Part shown: piece by piece, positions 34,568 to 44,963 of the stretch | Numbering within the stretch: the first letter of the stretch is position 1 | How the letters are laid out: each line of letters starts with the position of its first letter | From: Gluconobacter thailandicus F149-1 = NBRC 100600 | Lineage (GTDB): Bacteria > Pseudomonadota > Alphaproteobacteria > Acetobacterales > Acetobacteraceae | Direction of reading: 5' to 3' | Length of the DNA: 64,000 bases | NCBI RefSeq assembly: GCF_000964465.1 | Contig: NZ_BANH01000017.1 | Location: forward strand, 1 to 64,000 | Position numbers and translations under genes: made by a program | The notes under the pieces: model-generated | What the model was told of the DNA's origin: nothing | Database searches by the model: none | What the model saw: only the letters and a program-made list of their open reading frames with translations

Positions 34568-37099
34568 ATGCGCCTAACCCGCCTCCTCTCGACCTCTGCG
34601 CTGATCGCATTCGGTACGATGCCAGCGCTTGCGGCTCCTGCTTCAGATGTTTCCGATACGAAACATCATAAAGCCAAGGCAAAGACGGAAATTGCCGCTC
34701 CGTCCATGATGGGCAACACGGCTCCGACCGACGTGCATGAAGAGCATGTTTCCGTGAGCGGTCACCATGCGTTCGACGGCGTAACGCGTCGGGCAGTCGG
34801 TGGTGGTCTGATGGAAAAGCAGGACAGCGCCAAGTCCGTCTCGGCCGTATCCCGCGACTTTATTGAAAAGCAGGTGCCGGGCGCTGACCCAATGCAGCTG
34901 ATTTCACTGCTCCCGGGCGCAAACGTTTCATCCGGCGATCCGGCAGGTCTGACAGGCAGCTCCATGAGTATGCGCGGTCTCGATCAGTCCCAGATCGGCT
35001 TTACGCTTGAAGGTTTCCCGATCAACGATATCGGAAACTTCGCAGTCTATTCGCAGGAAATCGTGGATTCCGAAAACCTGCGGACCGTCCGCGTTGCTCA
35101 GGGTTCGGCTGACCTCGACAGCCCGCATATCAGTTCAACGGGCGGTGTGGTCGACATGTACATGATCGACCCCCAGATGAAAGCAGGCGGCCGCCTCGGT
35201 GTCAGCTATGGTTCCTACGACTACACGCGCGGCTTCCTGCGTCTCGACACGGGCAAGATTGGCAACACCAACCTGCGCGCCTACTTCTCGGGCTCCTATG
35301 CCACGGAAGGCGTGAACAACAGCGATGCGACAAACCGCAAGCTGCACGCCGAAACCAAGATCGTGAACGACTGGGGTGACGGCAACCGCGTCTCCCTCGC
35401 GATCGTGGGCAACCGCCTGTACAACTACCTGACACCAAACGTAAATAAAGCATCATGGGATGCCTATGGGCGCGGTGTGGGCAATCGTTACGTTGCTCCA
35501 TGCTCGAACAACGCAACCTGTACTCGCGGCGACGGCAGCACCTACAAGAACACGACAGGTTCCACGATTTCCAACACGGTCTGGAACTCGTCCTACAACC
35601 CCAATGCTTCTGACAATGGCGCCTCTTACTACAAGCTGCACCAGAACCCGTTCACCAACATATACGCCAGTGCACCGTCCACATTCAAACTGACCGACCA
35701 CTTGGTCCTGACCGAAACCCCGTATTTCTGGTATGGTGACGGCAGTGGTGGCAGCGCTTACATGACGAACATGAACAGCCTGTCTTACGGCGCGCAGTCC
35801 ACAAAAGGCAGCCTGAACGGTGAGACCAGCAGACGCCTGCTCTACAATCCCTCCATCACAAAAACCTACCGTCCCGGTGCCGTTACGAAGCTGACGCTAA
35901 CGACGGGAAACAACCGCCTGATGGTTGGTTACTGGTTTGAATACGCCAAGCAGGCACAGCAAGGCCCATACACAGGCATCGGTGCAGACGGAAACCCATG
36001 GGACATCTGGGGCAGTGCGGCAAATGTCGTGCTTTCGAACGGCCAGACCTACATGTACCGCGATTCCATTACACAGACGCGCGTCCACACCATGTTCATC
36101 GGGGATACGTTGTCCCTGCTGAACAACAAGCTGACCATTGACGCAGGCTTCAAATACGCCATCGTTTTGCGCAGTGGCACCAACATGCTGCCGGACACGT
36201 CAACTGGCCGCAACACCAGCAGAACCTACAAAGAGCCTCTGCCAACCGTTGCGATCCGTTATCAGATCAATCCGGAAAACCAGATCTTCGTTTCCGGCGC
36301 GACCAATTTCCGGATGCCAACCAACTACTCGCTGTATGATGCAGGGAATTATTACAAAGGCTCTGGCTATGCGACACATGCCAACCTGAACCAGAATCCG
36401 GAAATCTCGATTTCCGAGGAAGTGGGTTACCGTTACACGGGCAAGACGATCATGGGATCGATCACCTATTTCCACTATGATTTCACGAACCGCCTGATGT
36501 CCTCCAGCCAGTGCCTGAATGACGCCTGCGATAACTATTTCTCCACTAACATCAATGCAGGTGGCCAGACGACAAACGGTGTTGATGCTGAAATCGGCAC
36601 CCGCCCGATCTTCCGCTACTTCCGCCCGTATGTATCCTTCGAATATGTTGATGCTCGCCTTGGCAGCAACCTGCAGGCCGGTAGCGGCTCCGGCATTGAC
36701 TATCTGCGCACCAAGGGCAAGTTCGCACCGGAAACGCCAAAGTTTCAGGTCGGCTTCAACCTTGACTACGACGACGGTCACCTGTTCGGCGGTTACAATC
36801 TGAAATACGTATCCCGCCAATACTCCACGTTCATGAACGACCAGTCTATTCCGGGCTATGTTCTAATGAACGCGAACATTGGTTATCGCTTCAGCAACCT
36901 CGGCTTCCTCCAGGCTCCAAACGTTCGCATCAACTTCTCCAACCTGTCCGACAAGGCCTATCTCGGCTTCGTCAAAGGTATTCAGACCAACGCCAAGACC
37001 CAGACCGGTATCTTCGGCAAGAGTGTCAGTGGCTCAACACCGACTTACGCCATTGCTGCTCCATTCGCCGCGATTGCAAGCGTCAGCGCTGGCTTCTGA
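34568..37099 (+). CDS. TonB-dependent outer-membrane receptor
   Basis: A second TonB-dependent receptor (844 residues from the ATG at 34568; an upstream in-frame ATG at 34496 would precede the signal peptide). Signal peptide MRLTRLLSTSALIAFGTMPA, cleavage near LAA-PA. The plug holds DSAKSVSAVSRDFIEKQVPG, SSMSMRGLDQSQIGFTLEGF and LRTVRVAQGSADLDSPHISS. The barrel begins near MIDPQMKAGGRLGVSYGSYD and ends AAPFAAIASVSAGF. The plug differs in type from that of the receptor at 9827 and is closer to siderophore/vitamin receptors. A terminator follows at 37124. Confidence 0.92.
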   Translation: MRLTRLLSTSALIAFGTMPALAAPASDVSDTKHHKAKAKTEIAAPSMMGNTAPTDVHEEHVSVSGHHAFDGVTRRAVGGGLMEKQDSAKSVSAVSRDFIEKQVPGADPMQLISLLPGANVSSGDPAGLTGSSMSMRGLDQSQIGFTLEGFPINDIGNFAVYSQEIVDSENLRTVRVAQGSADLDSPHISSTGGVVDMYMIDPQMKAGGRLGVSYGSYDYTRGFLRLDTGKIGNTNLRAYFSGSYATEGVNNSDATNRKLHAETKIVNDWGDGNRVSLAIVGNRLYNYLTPNVNKASWDAYGRGVGNRYVAPCSNNATCTRGDGSTYKNTTGSTISNTVWNSSYNPNASDNGASYYKLHQNPFTNIYASAPSTFKLTDHLVLTETPYFWYGDGSGGSAYMTNMNSLSYGAQSTKGSLNGETSRRLLYNPSITKTYRPGAVTKLTLTTGNNRLMVGYWFEYAKQAQQGPYTGIGADGNPWDIWGSAANVVLSNGQTYMYRDSITQTRVHTMFIGDTLSLLNNKLTIDAGFKYAIVLRSGTNMLPDTSTGRNTSRTYKEPLPTVAIRYQINPENQIFVSGATNFRMPTNYSLYDAGNYYKGSGYATHANLNQNPEISISEEVGYRYTGKTIMGSITYFHYDFTNRLMSSSQCLNDACDNYFSTNINAGGQTTNGVDAEIGTRPIFRYFRPYVSFEYVDARLGSNLQAGSGSGIDYLRTKGKFAPETPKFQVGFNLDYDDGHLFGGYNLKYVSRQYSTFMNDQSIPGYVLMNANIGYRFSNLGFLQAPNVRINFSNLSDKAYLGFVKGIQTNAKTQTGIFGKSVSGSTPTYAIAAPFAAIASVSAGF

Positions 37100-37123
37100 T
37101 CGTTCAGAAAACGGCTGCTTCCA

Positions 37124-37158
37124 ATCCCCATGTCAGCAATCTGGCATGGGGATTTTTT
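37124..37158 (+). terminator. Intrinsic terminator after the TonB receptor
   Basis: ATCCCCATG pairs with CATGGGGAT around a 12-base loop, followed by six T residues (37153-37158). Confidence 0.88.
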
Positions 37159-37245
37159 ATAGGCCGCCTGCAACGCACTGCGTACCGTTGACAGACACCT
37201 TCTCCAACACGGATATAGGGTTCGTCACGACGCTAGAGGACTCCC

Positions 37246-37752
37246 ATGGTCGGCAGAACTAAGTCCGCAGAAAAAACCGTACTGGATGTCTATCTGGAGC
37301 GGCTGCAGGACCACTTGGCAATTGAAACCAAGACAATTGAGACCGTTCTTTCCGAGCTTCCCGGCTGCGCGCGCTATGAAAGTCTTAGCGCCCAGATGAA
37401 GCAGGACCTCACGATGCGGCGCGCCCACGCCGATGAAATCAGAATGCTGCTTGGTCGCCATGGCCATCCTGCCCCAGCGGCTCATGAAACAGTCTCTTCA
37501 ATTCTGAATACTGTGTCCAACGTACTTCATGGCGGGGAAGAGAGCAGCTTTCTCAAAAGCATTCTCACAGATATCAGCTACCGATCCTATCAGATCGCAT
37601 CGCTGGATATTCTCATTTTCCTGGCCAACCGTCTGGGCTTTGCAAGTGACCTCTCGACCCTCGAACGCCTGCGTACGGAGGAGAACACTTCGATGGCTCT
37701 TCTCCACGCAAGCCTGCCAGACACTCTTGCAGAATATCTGTCAAACGACTGA
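37246..37752 (+). CDS. Ferritin-like DUF892 (YciE-type) protein
   Basis: A four-helix ferritin-like protein of the DUF892/YciE family, often stress-induced; metal binding is possible but unproven. The helices are visible as VLDVYLERLQDHLAIETKTI, SLSAQMKQDLTMRRAHADEI, SSFLKSILTDISYRSYQIAS and TLERLRTEENTSMALLHASL. Conserved Glu and His residues occur in E-T-K-T-I-E and RRAHADEI. The length (168) is normal. AGAGGA five bases before the ATG is a strong ribosome site. It is a single-gene unit. Confidence 0.85.
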   Translation: MVGRTKSAEKTVLDVYLERLQDHLAIETKTIETVLSELPGCARYESLSAQMKQDLTMRRAHADEIRMLLGRHGHPAPAAHETVSSILNTVSNVLHGGEESSFLKSILTDISYRSYQIASLDILIFLANRLGFASDLSTLERLRTEENTSMALLHASLPDTLAEYLSND

Positions 37753-37772
37753 TACTTCTAACCCGAAGCATT

Positions 37773-39176
37773 TCAGTCCGGGCTACCATAGACCTGTACC
37801 TGACTGAAATGCAGATAGGTTTTTTTTCCTAGAACCGTGATTCGTACAAACCGGGCTCTTACTCCCTGTTCTGTCGTCCAGATATAGGGCGTGCCATCTG
37901 CGCCCCCAAAAATACGTTTATCTGTCTTCTGGTGCAGAACCGACCAGGTCTTTCCATCTTCAGATGCGGAAATCGCGAGACAAGAAGCACGGTCCATCGC
38001 ATCATCAAGCCGGTTAAAAATCCGGACCTCATGAACAGTCACGTCATCCTGCAGATCTACCTGCCACCAAGGATCTTTCTCTTCTGCGGTATGATGCGCG
38101 GAGAAATTGCTGACCTGTCCCGAAAGTGGGCCTTCAGCGTCATCTTCAACAGAACAATCCCTTAATGTTGAGGACTGCGTTGCAGGACACCCTTCCGACA
38201 GAAGCGGCCATCTTACAGGAGGAAACACACATGTTTTTTTCGGATTTGAAAGGCGTTCCCAATATTCTGCCAGATACGGGTCGTAAACGGCATTGGTCAT
38301 ACCCAGAAAAGCATCGCGTTCGCCTTGCGTCATCTTTCGCCAGTTGCCCTGGCTGCTGAAATTTCCTGCGATACTCCGCCGAGCACGAATTTCGAAATCC
38401 TGCTCCGATTTCATATTATAATGCGCGACAAACGCGACATCCAGAATAGTCTGATTCCGGTTATGATCTTTCAGGTAATTCCATGCGTTTTCCGGAAAAT
38501 TTTCATAATAGGTCTCAAGAGAATCTCCCAGAACATTGGCTGCTTTAACAGAAGGGGCGACCTTGAGGAGATTGTGATGTATGGCCTCATCAGGATTGGC
38601 AAAAATCTCACGATAAGGGGTCGCCTCAGAACGAACCAGAATTTTCGTCAGAGGCGTCGCGCCATTTTCACGGTGCGTATAATTGGTTAGTACAGACCCT
38701 TTAGGGCGGACTTTGTGTCCGTTATGACCAAAAAAAGACCAGTTGAAATATAGTGCATCCACTCCTGGAAAGCGCGTCATAAACGCGGCGATGTCATCAC
38801 AGCCGCGCAGACAAAGAAACTCATCCACATCCAGAAACATATGCCATTCACTCTCTGGCGAATAATGTCGCAGATAGTGAAAGAACATCTGGAACTGCGC
38901 GCCTGTTATTCCATAATGAACAAAAGTCACCCTTGGATTAGGCCCGACCACCAGAGGAAGAACAGCCTCATACATGTCAGTGGGGTCATCATCATTACAA
39001 TAAATATAGATGTGATCGAACCCTATCGAGAAATGGTATGTTAACCATTCAAGAATATAGGGCGTTTCCCACCGAGCAGTCGTAACCAGACTGAATCGAT
39101 GCTTGGGAATGGGTCGTTTACCCTTCCTGGCAACCACTTCACGAGGCGCAATGCCGTAATCGATCCAGTTTTCCAT
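37773..39176 (-). CDS. Glycosyltransferase (family 92-like) with C-terminal F5/8-type discoidin domain
   Basis: A probable surface-glycan glycosyltransferase. The catalytic domain spans residues ~25-320: RFSLVTTARWETPYILEWLT, YIYCNDDDPTD and the acidic WHMFLDVDEFLCLRG. The C-terminal ~130 residues are a carbohydrate-binding F5/8C domain with PLSGQVSNFSAHHTAEEKDP, WWQVDLQDDVTVHEVRIFNR and RFVRITVLGKKTYLHFSQVQ. Fusion of a catalytic domain with a discoidin module is uncommon in bacterial cytosolic enzymes. It is monocistronic and followed by an AT-rich gap. Confidence 0.85.
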   Translation of the reverse strand: MENWIDYGIAPREVVARKGKRPIPKHRFSLVTTARWETPYILEWLTYHFSIGFDHIYIYCNDDDPTDMYEAVLPLVVGPNPRVTFVHYGITGAQFQMFFHYLRHYSPESEWHMFLDVDEFLCLRGCDDIAAFMTRFPGVDALYFNWSFFGHNGHKVRPKGSVLTNYTHRENGATPLTKILVRSEATPYREIFANPDEAIHHNLLKVAPSVKAANVLGDSLETYYENFPENAWNYLKDHNRNQTILDVAFVAHYNMKSEQDFEIRARRSIAGNFSSQGNWRKMTQGERDAFLGMTNAVYDPYLAEYWERLSNPKKTCVFPPVRWPLLSEGCPATQSSTLRDCSVEDDAEGPLSGQVSNFSAHHTAEEKDPWWQVDLQDDVTVHEVRIFNRLDDAMDRASCLAISASEDGKTWSVLHQKTDKRIFGGADGTPYIWTTEQGVRARFVRITVLGKKTYLHFSQVQVYGSPD

Positions 39177-39518
39177 ACAACCTTGAATAGAGCCCGCCCT
39201 TTCAAACCGTCAAGGCTTGCTCCTCCTTTGAAAATTCAATGCAGTTCAAGGATTAAACAGAAAATTAACAAAGATACAAAAGGCATATTTCCTCAAAACC
39301 CAATTTAGACGGCTGATGTTTTTTTCAGGGGGACAAAGCCAAGTAGATTCCTTCAAAAATAATTTAGCTTTTGAAATTTCCATTTCTTTTCCGTGGGAAA
39401 GGTCGCAAATCTCTTACAACGAATCAACTAGGAGCCTCGTCGCGCATTTATCTGATGCGAGACTTCTCTTATAGAGAATATCCCCTGTTAGATTGGGAGC
39501 TTCCTTAGAGTTTTTGCC
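39177..39518. other. AT-rich intergenic region before the AraC gene
   Basis: 342 bases between two divergent genes. It must contain both promoters but I see no clear -35/-10 pair, repeat or RNA. Confidence 0.4.
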
Positions 39519-40385
39519 ATGTCCAAAGATGGGCGTTCATCAGAGCTGCCCGCTCGTATTATTCCGCTTGCTACGCTTCCTGCGCCTTCCCGCGGTTTCG
39601 AGCCAACCGTTCAGCGGATAACATTCTCTTGGAGTCAAACTCCGGAGTTGCTTACGAATTACTTTGCAGAGGAAAGATCCCTCTTTCTTCTTACCCAGCA
39701 AGGTGGCGGAATTCTCTATCTAAATGCTGCGCATCCTGAAATTCCTCCTGAGGATGAAACTTTCCACTCTTCCCTCCTCAGCCATCAGGAAACCGGTACG
39801 CTAGTTATCTCTTTCCGGACAGAGGCCCTGCTCGCTCAGCTACCGATCCTGTCAGGGCTGCCTCCCGTCACATTCCAGACCCGATCCGGCCCCGGTCGCT
39901 TCCTGTTTGCTATCTGTGACCTGATTGTTCAGGATGCGTTGCCGCCGCCCCCTTCGCAAACCCGAACGCGTCTTCTCAAGCATCTGACGGACCTGCTTCT
40001 GACGACCCTTCTGGACGCACTGGATCTTGATCTTTCGGCGGCTGGCCGTCGGCGACACCGACAGAAGCACATGCGTGCCTATATCGAAACGCGTCTGCAT
40101 GAGCCTGATCTGACCCCGCAGATTATTGCCGCGGCCTCCGGAATTTCAGCCAGAGCACTGTATCTTCTTTTCGATGGCGAGCCAGGAGCCGTCGCCGGGT
40201 GGATTCTGAACCGACGCCTTGAACGTATTTACAAGGATCTTCAGTCTCCAGAGCTGGTGTCGATGAATATCGCCGAAATTGCACTCAAGCATGGCTTCAG
40301 AAACGCCGCGCATTTTTCACGACGTTTCCGGCAGAAATTTGGTATGTCCCCCAGACACGTCCGACCAAAGCGACAAATGAGCTAA
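39519..40385 (+). CDS. AraC-family transcriptional regulator
   Basis: A 288-residue regulator. The N-terminal ~160 residues are a cupin-like AraC-binding domain (QRITFSWSQTPELLTNYFAE). The C-terminal DNA-binding domain has two HTH motifs: IETRLHEPDLTPQIIAAASG...SARALYLLF and MNIAEIALKHGFRNAAHFSR followed by RRFRQKFGMSPRHVRP, the classic AraC signature. It converges on hldE with a 9-base gap. Targets are not evident; the divergent glycosyltransferase gene is a candidate. Confidence 0.9.
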   Translation: MSKDGRSSELPARIIPLATLPAPSRGFEPTVQRITFSWSQTPELLTNYFAEERSLFLLTQQGGGILYLNAAHPEIPPEDETFHSSLLSHQETGTLVISFRTEALLAQLPILSGLPPVTFQTRSGPGRFLFAICDLIVQDALPPPPSQTRTRLLKHLTDLLLTTLLDALDLDLSAAGRRRHRQKHMRAYIETRLHEPDLTPQIIAAASGISARALYLLFDGEPGAVAGWILNRRLERIYKDLQSPELVSMNIAEIALKHGFRNAAHFSRRFRQKFGMSPRHVRPKRQMS

Positions 40386-40394
40386 AATTCGGCT

Positions 40395-41852
40395 TCAGCT
40401 GGACCCATCACCATGAATCCCCTGAACCAGACGTGTTGTGGATTGCCCTCCTACGAGGTCGACCAATGCCACACGTCCCCCGCACGATTTTACGAAATCA
40501 CCACCAACGACCTGATCTTCCGTGTAGTCTGAACCCTTGACCAGAACATCAGGTTTGATTGCACGGATTGCTTCCAGCGGCGTCTCTTCATCAAACAGGA
40601 TAACAAGGTCCACGGCCCGCAATGCACCAATGACCGTAGCCCGTGCCTCTTCTTTCTGAATTGGTCGACTTGGCCCTTTCAGGGCAGCAACCGAACGATC
40701 CGTATTCAGGGCAACAATCAGTTTGTCCCCTTCCCGCGCAGCCGCCTGCAAAAGGGAAATATGGCCGGGATGGACGAGATCGAAGCATCCATTTGTAAAG
40801 ACAACCCGCGCCCCGTGGCGCCGCCAGTTTTCCGCGATATGTGCAGCATTTTCCAGAGTGACCAGTGCTCCATTTTCCGGAATTTCCTGCCCCAATTCAC
40901 GCGAAAGCTCTTCTTTCGACACCGTCGCCGTACCCAGCTTTCCTACCGAAATAGAAGCCGCTGCTGTTGCTATGACAACAGCTGTCTCCAGATCCTGCCC
41001 GGCAGAGAGAACAGACGCAACGGTCGCGACAACCGTGTCGCCAGCTCCCGACACATCGAAGACTTCTGACTTCCGTGCAGCCACATGATTATACGTTCCG
41101 TCACGCCGCCACAGGGTCATGCCATCTTCTGATCGGGTAATCAGAACATCGCCGCCGAACTGGCTTGATAATGTCTTTGCGACATTCAGAACGTCTTCGT
41201 CGGTTCGTGCAGAAAGCCCCGTCGCCTGCTCTGCCTCCAGCCTGTTAGGCGTCACCAACGTGGCGCCCGCATATGCTTCCAACGTGCGCCGCTTGGGATC
41301 AACGAGAACAGGAATGCCCTTTGCTCGCCCTGCCGCAATAACAGCCTTCAGAACCGCATCATCAAGAACACCTTTCGCATAGTCTGAACAGACAACGACA
41401 TCTGTATCCTCAATGGCTTTTTCAGCAGCTTGGATCAGGTGCTGGCGGACGTCTTCGTTCAGAGGAACGATTTTTTCCACGTCAATGCGCACAATCTGCT
41501 GCAGGCCACTAACGACGCGCGTTTTTGTAATCGTTGTCCAATCAGGTGACGAAACAATTCCTTCCTGATTGACCAACGGCCATTCACACAAAGCCTCTTT
41601 AAGTTGCTCCGCAGCCTGGTCACGACCCACCAGTCCAATCAGCCGTACTTCCACACCTAGCGCAGCCGCATTGACCGCTACATTTGCCGCCCCCCCAGGC
41701 ACTCGCCTCATTCCGTCATTCAGCAAAACCGGAACAGGTGCCTCTGGAGAAATTCGACTGACATTACCCGAGACATACTGATCCAGAAGGAGATCCCCAA
41801 TGACCGTAATGCGCCCAAAGCGAAAATCATCAATCAAGGCCTGTCTCTCCAA
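40395..41852 (-). CDS. hldE: Bifunctional heptose-7-phosphate kinase / heptose-1-phosphate adenylyltransferase
   Basis: HldE makes ADP-heptose for the lipopolysaccharide core. The N-terminal ribokinase-type kinase (residues ~10-320) shows GRITVIGDLLLDQYVSG, RVPGGAANVAVNAAALG and FDVSGAGDTVVATVASVL. The C-terminal nucleotidyltransferase shows VVFTNGCFDLVHPGHISLLQ, with the HxGH motif, and GSDYTEDQVVGGDFVKSCGG. The length (485) is standard. The start is a TTG at 41852; no ATG lies near the conserved N-terminus. It sits downstream of htpG and is separated by a terminator. Confidence 0.96.
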   Translation of the reverse strand: MERQALIDDFRFGRITVIGDLLLDQYVSGNVSRISPEAPVPVLLNDGMRRVPGGAANVAVNAAALGVEVRLIGLVGRDQAAEQLKEALCEWPLVNQEGIVSSPDWTTITKTRVVSGLQQIVRIDVEKIVPLNEDVRQHLIQAAEKAIEDTDVVVCSDYAKGVLDDAVLKAVIAAGRAKGIPVLVDPKRRTLEAYAGATLVTPNRLEAEQATGLSARTDEDVLNVAKTLSSQFGGDVLITRSEDGMTLWRRDGTYNHVAARKSEVFDVSGAGDTVVATVASVLSAGQDLETAVVIATAAASISVGKLGTATVSKEELSRELGQEIPENGALVTLENAAHIAENWRRHGARVVFTNGCFDLVHPGHISLLQAAAREGDKLIVALNTDRSVAALKGPSRPIQKEEARATVIGALRAVDLVILFDEETPLEAIRAIKPDVLVKGSDYTEDQVVGGDFVKSCGGRVALVDLVGGQSTTRLVQGIHGDGSS

Positions 41853-41893
41853 AGCATGGAATGGTTAAGCCCAGCAGTCTCACAGGGCCTTAT

Positions 41894-41926
41894 AAAAGAA
41901 AAGAGCGGAGGATTACTCCCCCGCTC
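41894..41926 (-). terminator. Intrinsic terminator after htpG
   Basis: On the minus strand GAGCGGGGGA pairs with TCCTCCGCTC (41926-41903), followed by a TTTTCTTTT run (41902-41894). Confidence 0.8.
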
Positions 41927-41960
41927 CTATTCAGGCTCTCTATGCAGTCATACCAAGCTG

Positions 41961-43826
41961 TCAGGCGCTTGCCGAACCTGCAAGGAGACCAGCCAGAAGG
42001 CGTGCAAACCCGGTCGGATCAGGAAGAGGCTCACCTTCCTGAACGCGCGCCAGATCCAACAATACACGGGCAAGATCCTTGATGCTCTCGCCCTTGGAAA
42101 CACGCTCGGAGAGCGCCTTGATCAGCGGATGCCGCGGATTGATTTCCAGAATAGGCGGCGCTTCTGGAAGAGCCTGACCTGACCGACGCATCAGACGCTG
42201 CATGGCCAGATCCGGCCCGCCTTCCGACGTGATGACAACAGCACTATCGGTCAGGCGCACAGTTCCACGCACATCCTTGACGGCTTCACCCAGTGCATCC
42301 TTGAGGGCTGGTACCAGCTTTTCCAGGTCTGCCGGTTCGACTGTCTCATCAGTGTCTGTCGGGAATTTTTCCAGATCACCATGTGAATATACGACAGAAC
42401 GCAGGATCTTGTCGTTGTACGAATGGAGGCGCTCGGGCCAGAACCCATCTACTGGATCCGACAGAAGAAGAACCTCAAGCCCACGCGCCCGGAAACCTTC
42501 AAGCTGGGCAGACGCCTTCAACGCATCAAGGTTATCGCCTGTCAGGAAGTAAATCACCTCCTGGCCATCCTTCATGCGCGAGATATAATCATCAAGCGTA
42601 GTCAGATCGTCACTATGGGTTGTGTGAAAACGGGCAAAGCCTGCAATTTCCTGACGGTGCTCGCTATCTTCCCAGAGGCCTTCCTTGATAACCGCGCCGA
42701 AATTCTCCCAGAACGCATTGAAGCCATCGTCTGCTTCTTTGGCGCGATTCTTGATTTCCGTCAGAACACGCTTGGTAACGGCTTTACGAATACGGGCCAG
42801 AACGGGCGTTGCCTGAAGCATCTCACGAGAGACATTCAGGGGCAGGTCTTCCGTGTCTACGACACCCTGAACAAAACGCATCCAGTTCGGGAGAAGATCT
42901 GCCTCGTCCGTAATGAACATGCGGCGAACATGAAGGTGAATCCGGCTTTCCCGGGACTGCTCCATGAAGTCAAATGGTCGCGCGCCTGGCAGGAACAGGA
43001 GAGCCGTAAATTCCGTCGTGCCTTCCGCATGCCAGTGCATGGTCGCATACGGCTCGTCAAAAGCGCGAGCGATGTGACGATAAAATTCCGTATACTGCTC
43101 AGCCGTAATTTCAGACTTTGGCTTACGCCAGAGAGCAGTACCCTCATTGGCAGCCTTATCTTCTGTCGTACCGTCTTCCTTGGCTTCACGTAGAGTGATT
43201 GGCCAAGAAATATGGTCAGCCCATTTGCGGATGATCGACTTCAGACGCCAGCTATCCAGAAACTCATCAGCATCGTCCTTCATGTGAAGGACGATATCCG
43301 TACCCGGTGTAGAACGGCTTGAAGGCGTCAGAGTAAAAGACCCCTTCCCGTCTGAAGACCATGTCCAGGCCTCGTCAGAGCCAGCCTTACGAGATGTGAC
43401 ATCAACACTGTTAGCCACCATGAATGCGGCATAGAATCCTACGCCGAACTGCCCGATCAGACTGGGCCGGTCTTCTGCTTTTGCAGAACTCAGTTTTTCG
43501 CCAAAAGCACGTGTCCCGGACCGCGCGATCGTACCAAGGTTCTGAGCCAGTTCATCATGCGTCATGCCGACGCCATCGTCAGAAATGATCAGCTCCTTCT
43601 TGTCCTTTTCCGGCACGATGCGGATACCCGCATTTTCCGGCAAAGCAAGAGAGGCGTCCGTCAGTGCTTCAAAACGCCGCTTGTCGGTCGCATCTGCAGC
43701 ATTGGCGACGAGTTCGCGCAGGAAGATCTCACGATCCGAATAAAGGGCATGAACAACGAGATCGAGCAGACGCCCAACCTCGGCACTAAATTCATGCTTT
43801 TCGGCCTGACCCTGGGTTGCATTCAT
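41961..43826 (-). CDS. htpG: Molecular chaperone HtpG (Hsp90)
   Basis: Bacterial Hsp90, an ATP-driven chaperone active as a dimer in the cytosol. The GHKL ATPase domain shows [40 protein letters not shown] and [16 protein letters not shown]. The middle domain shows [32 protein letters not shown] and [18 protein letters not shown], and the C-terminal dimerisation domain includes [20 protein letters not shown]. The length (621) is normal. It is transcribed alone with its own terminator. Confidence 0.97.
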   Translation of the reverse strand: MNATQGQAEKHEFSAEVGRLLDLVVHALYSDREIFLRELVANAADATDKRRFEALTDASLALPENAGIRIVPEKDKKELIISDDGVGMTHDELAQNLGTIARSGTRAFGEKLSSAKAEDRPSLIGQFGVGFYAAFMVANSVDVTSRKAGSDEAWTWSSDGKGSFTLTPSSRSTPGTDIVLHMKDDADEFLDSWRLKSIIRKWADHISWPITLREAKEDGTTEDKAANEGTALWRKPKSEITAEQYTEFYRHIARAFDEPYATMHWHAEGTTEFTALLFLPGARPFDFMEQSRESRIHLHVRRMFITDEADLLPNWMRFVQGVVDTEDLPLNVSREMLQATPVLARIRKAVTKRVLTEIKNRAKEADDGFNAFWENFGAVIKEGLWEDSEHRQEIAGFARFHTTHSDDLTTLDDYISRMKDGQEVIYFLTGDNLDALKASAQLEGFRARGLEVLLLSDPVDGFWPERLHSYNDKILRSVVYSHGDLEKFPTDTDETVEPADLEKLVPALKDALGEAVKDVRGTVRLTDSAVVITSEGGPDLAMQRLMRRSGQALPEAPPILEINPRHPLIKALSERVSKGESIKDLARVLLDLARVQEGEPLPDPTGFARLLAGLLAGSASA

Positions 43827-43893
43827 GGTTACAAATCTCCTTTCAGGAAAGTGATTTGGATATGCGACGTCAGGCCGAATTTTTCAACGCTCC

Positions 43894-44961
43894 TTAAAGA
43901 TAACTTGCAAGCGTCATGCCCTTCATGTCTGCAATAATGGAGTAAGAGGCCTGCAACTGGTTGCTGGTATCATTGAGCTGAACCGACACCTGCGCAAGAT
44001 CAGCGTTTTTTGTAGTCCCCAACTGGGTTGTCAACGCCGACTTCATCTGTTCCAGCATGGCGCTTTGGCTGGTCAGAGTGTTTTGCTGGACGCCAAGCGC
44101 TCCGCTCATGTCGGACAGACCGTCTATCGCAGCTGTATTCGTATCCTGCAGGCCTTGAATGAGCTGCGTATAGTCGGCGTCTCCAGGATCAGCTGACCCA
44201 AGAGACGCCACCACCATCAGGTTTCGCATCAGATCCCGGATAGGAGACCCTGTAGAGCTCTCAGAAGACGCGCCTCCCTGAGTAGCAACAATCCCTGCCG
44301 TTGCTGTCTCATTCTTTCCAGTCACGATCTGCAAGTTCTGTGCTGACGCTGTTGCAGGGTCTGTGGAAAGCGATGCGGAGAATGGCTGATTATCAGAGGT
44401 GGTGCCTGCCAGCGTAAGGGTAGATGACAGAACAGAGGATGCTCCGTCTGTTCCCATCTGTTTCACCGCGTCGGCAATCGATGAAGCCAGACCAGAATTT
44501 CCTGGATCACCACTCACTGGTGCCTCGGAAGACTGCAAGCCGGAGAAGATATAACTGTCTCCCTGTTGGGTATTCAGCAGATTTCCTAACGACGTAAGAG
44601 CAGTTTTGGCCTGCTGGGCCGCTGTGCCGATCGTGCTTGAGGAAACACTCCCCGCAAGGGTGGACAATGTTTCATTCAGATCACCGGCAATCGTCGAAAT
44701 CTGGCGCAAAGCAGACTGGGTCGTGGTCAATCTGTTTTGCGCGGTCGTAATATTGCTGCTCCATGCGGTAACCTGCGTAATGGCGGGCTGAAGAGCGAGG
44801 GCCTGCGTACGCGCGGTTCCCAAGCCTGCGTAGCTATCTGATCTCACACCTGTAGAAGCCTGCGTTTGCAGACTATCTTTCTTCTGCGACAGGGATGTCA
44901 GATTGAGCGTCTGCTGGAGGGAAACACCCCCATATCCGAAAGAAGCAACTGTTCCTGTCAT
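43894..44961 (-). CDS. flgL: Flagellar hook-filament junction protein FlgL
   Basis: FlgL (HAP3) joins the hook to the filament outside the cell. The N-terminal coiled region TLNLTSLSQKKDSLQTQAST and the C-terminal helix VSVQLNDTSNQLQASYSIIA are the flagellin-type D0/D1 ends; the middle is Ser/Thr/Gly-rich. The sequence is divergent from enteric FlgL and could also be described as a flagellin-like protein, but its place directly after flgK (2-base gap) supports FlgL. It is the last gene of the flgE-flgK-flgL set here. Confidence 0.85.
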   Translation of the reverse strand: MTGTVASFGYGGVSLQQTLNLTSLSQKKDSLQTQASTGVRSDSYAGLGTARTQALALQPAITQVTAWSSNITTAQNRLTTTQSALRQISTIAGDLNETLSTLAGSVSSSTIGTAAQQAKTALTSLGNLLNTQQGDSYIFSGLQSSEAPVSGDPGNSGLASSIADAVKQMGTDGASSVLSSTLTLAGTTSDNQPFSASLSTDPATASAQNLQIVTGKNETATAGIVATQGGASSESSTGSPIRDLMRNLMVVASLGSADPGDADYTQLIQGLQDTNTAAIDGLSDMSGALGVQQNTLTSQSAMLEQMKSALTTQLGTTKNADLAQVSVQLNDTSNQLQASYSIIADMKGMTLASYL

Positions 44962-44963
44962 TT

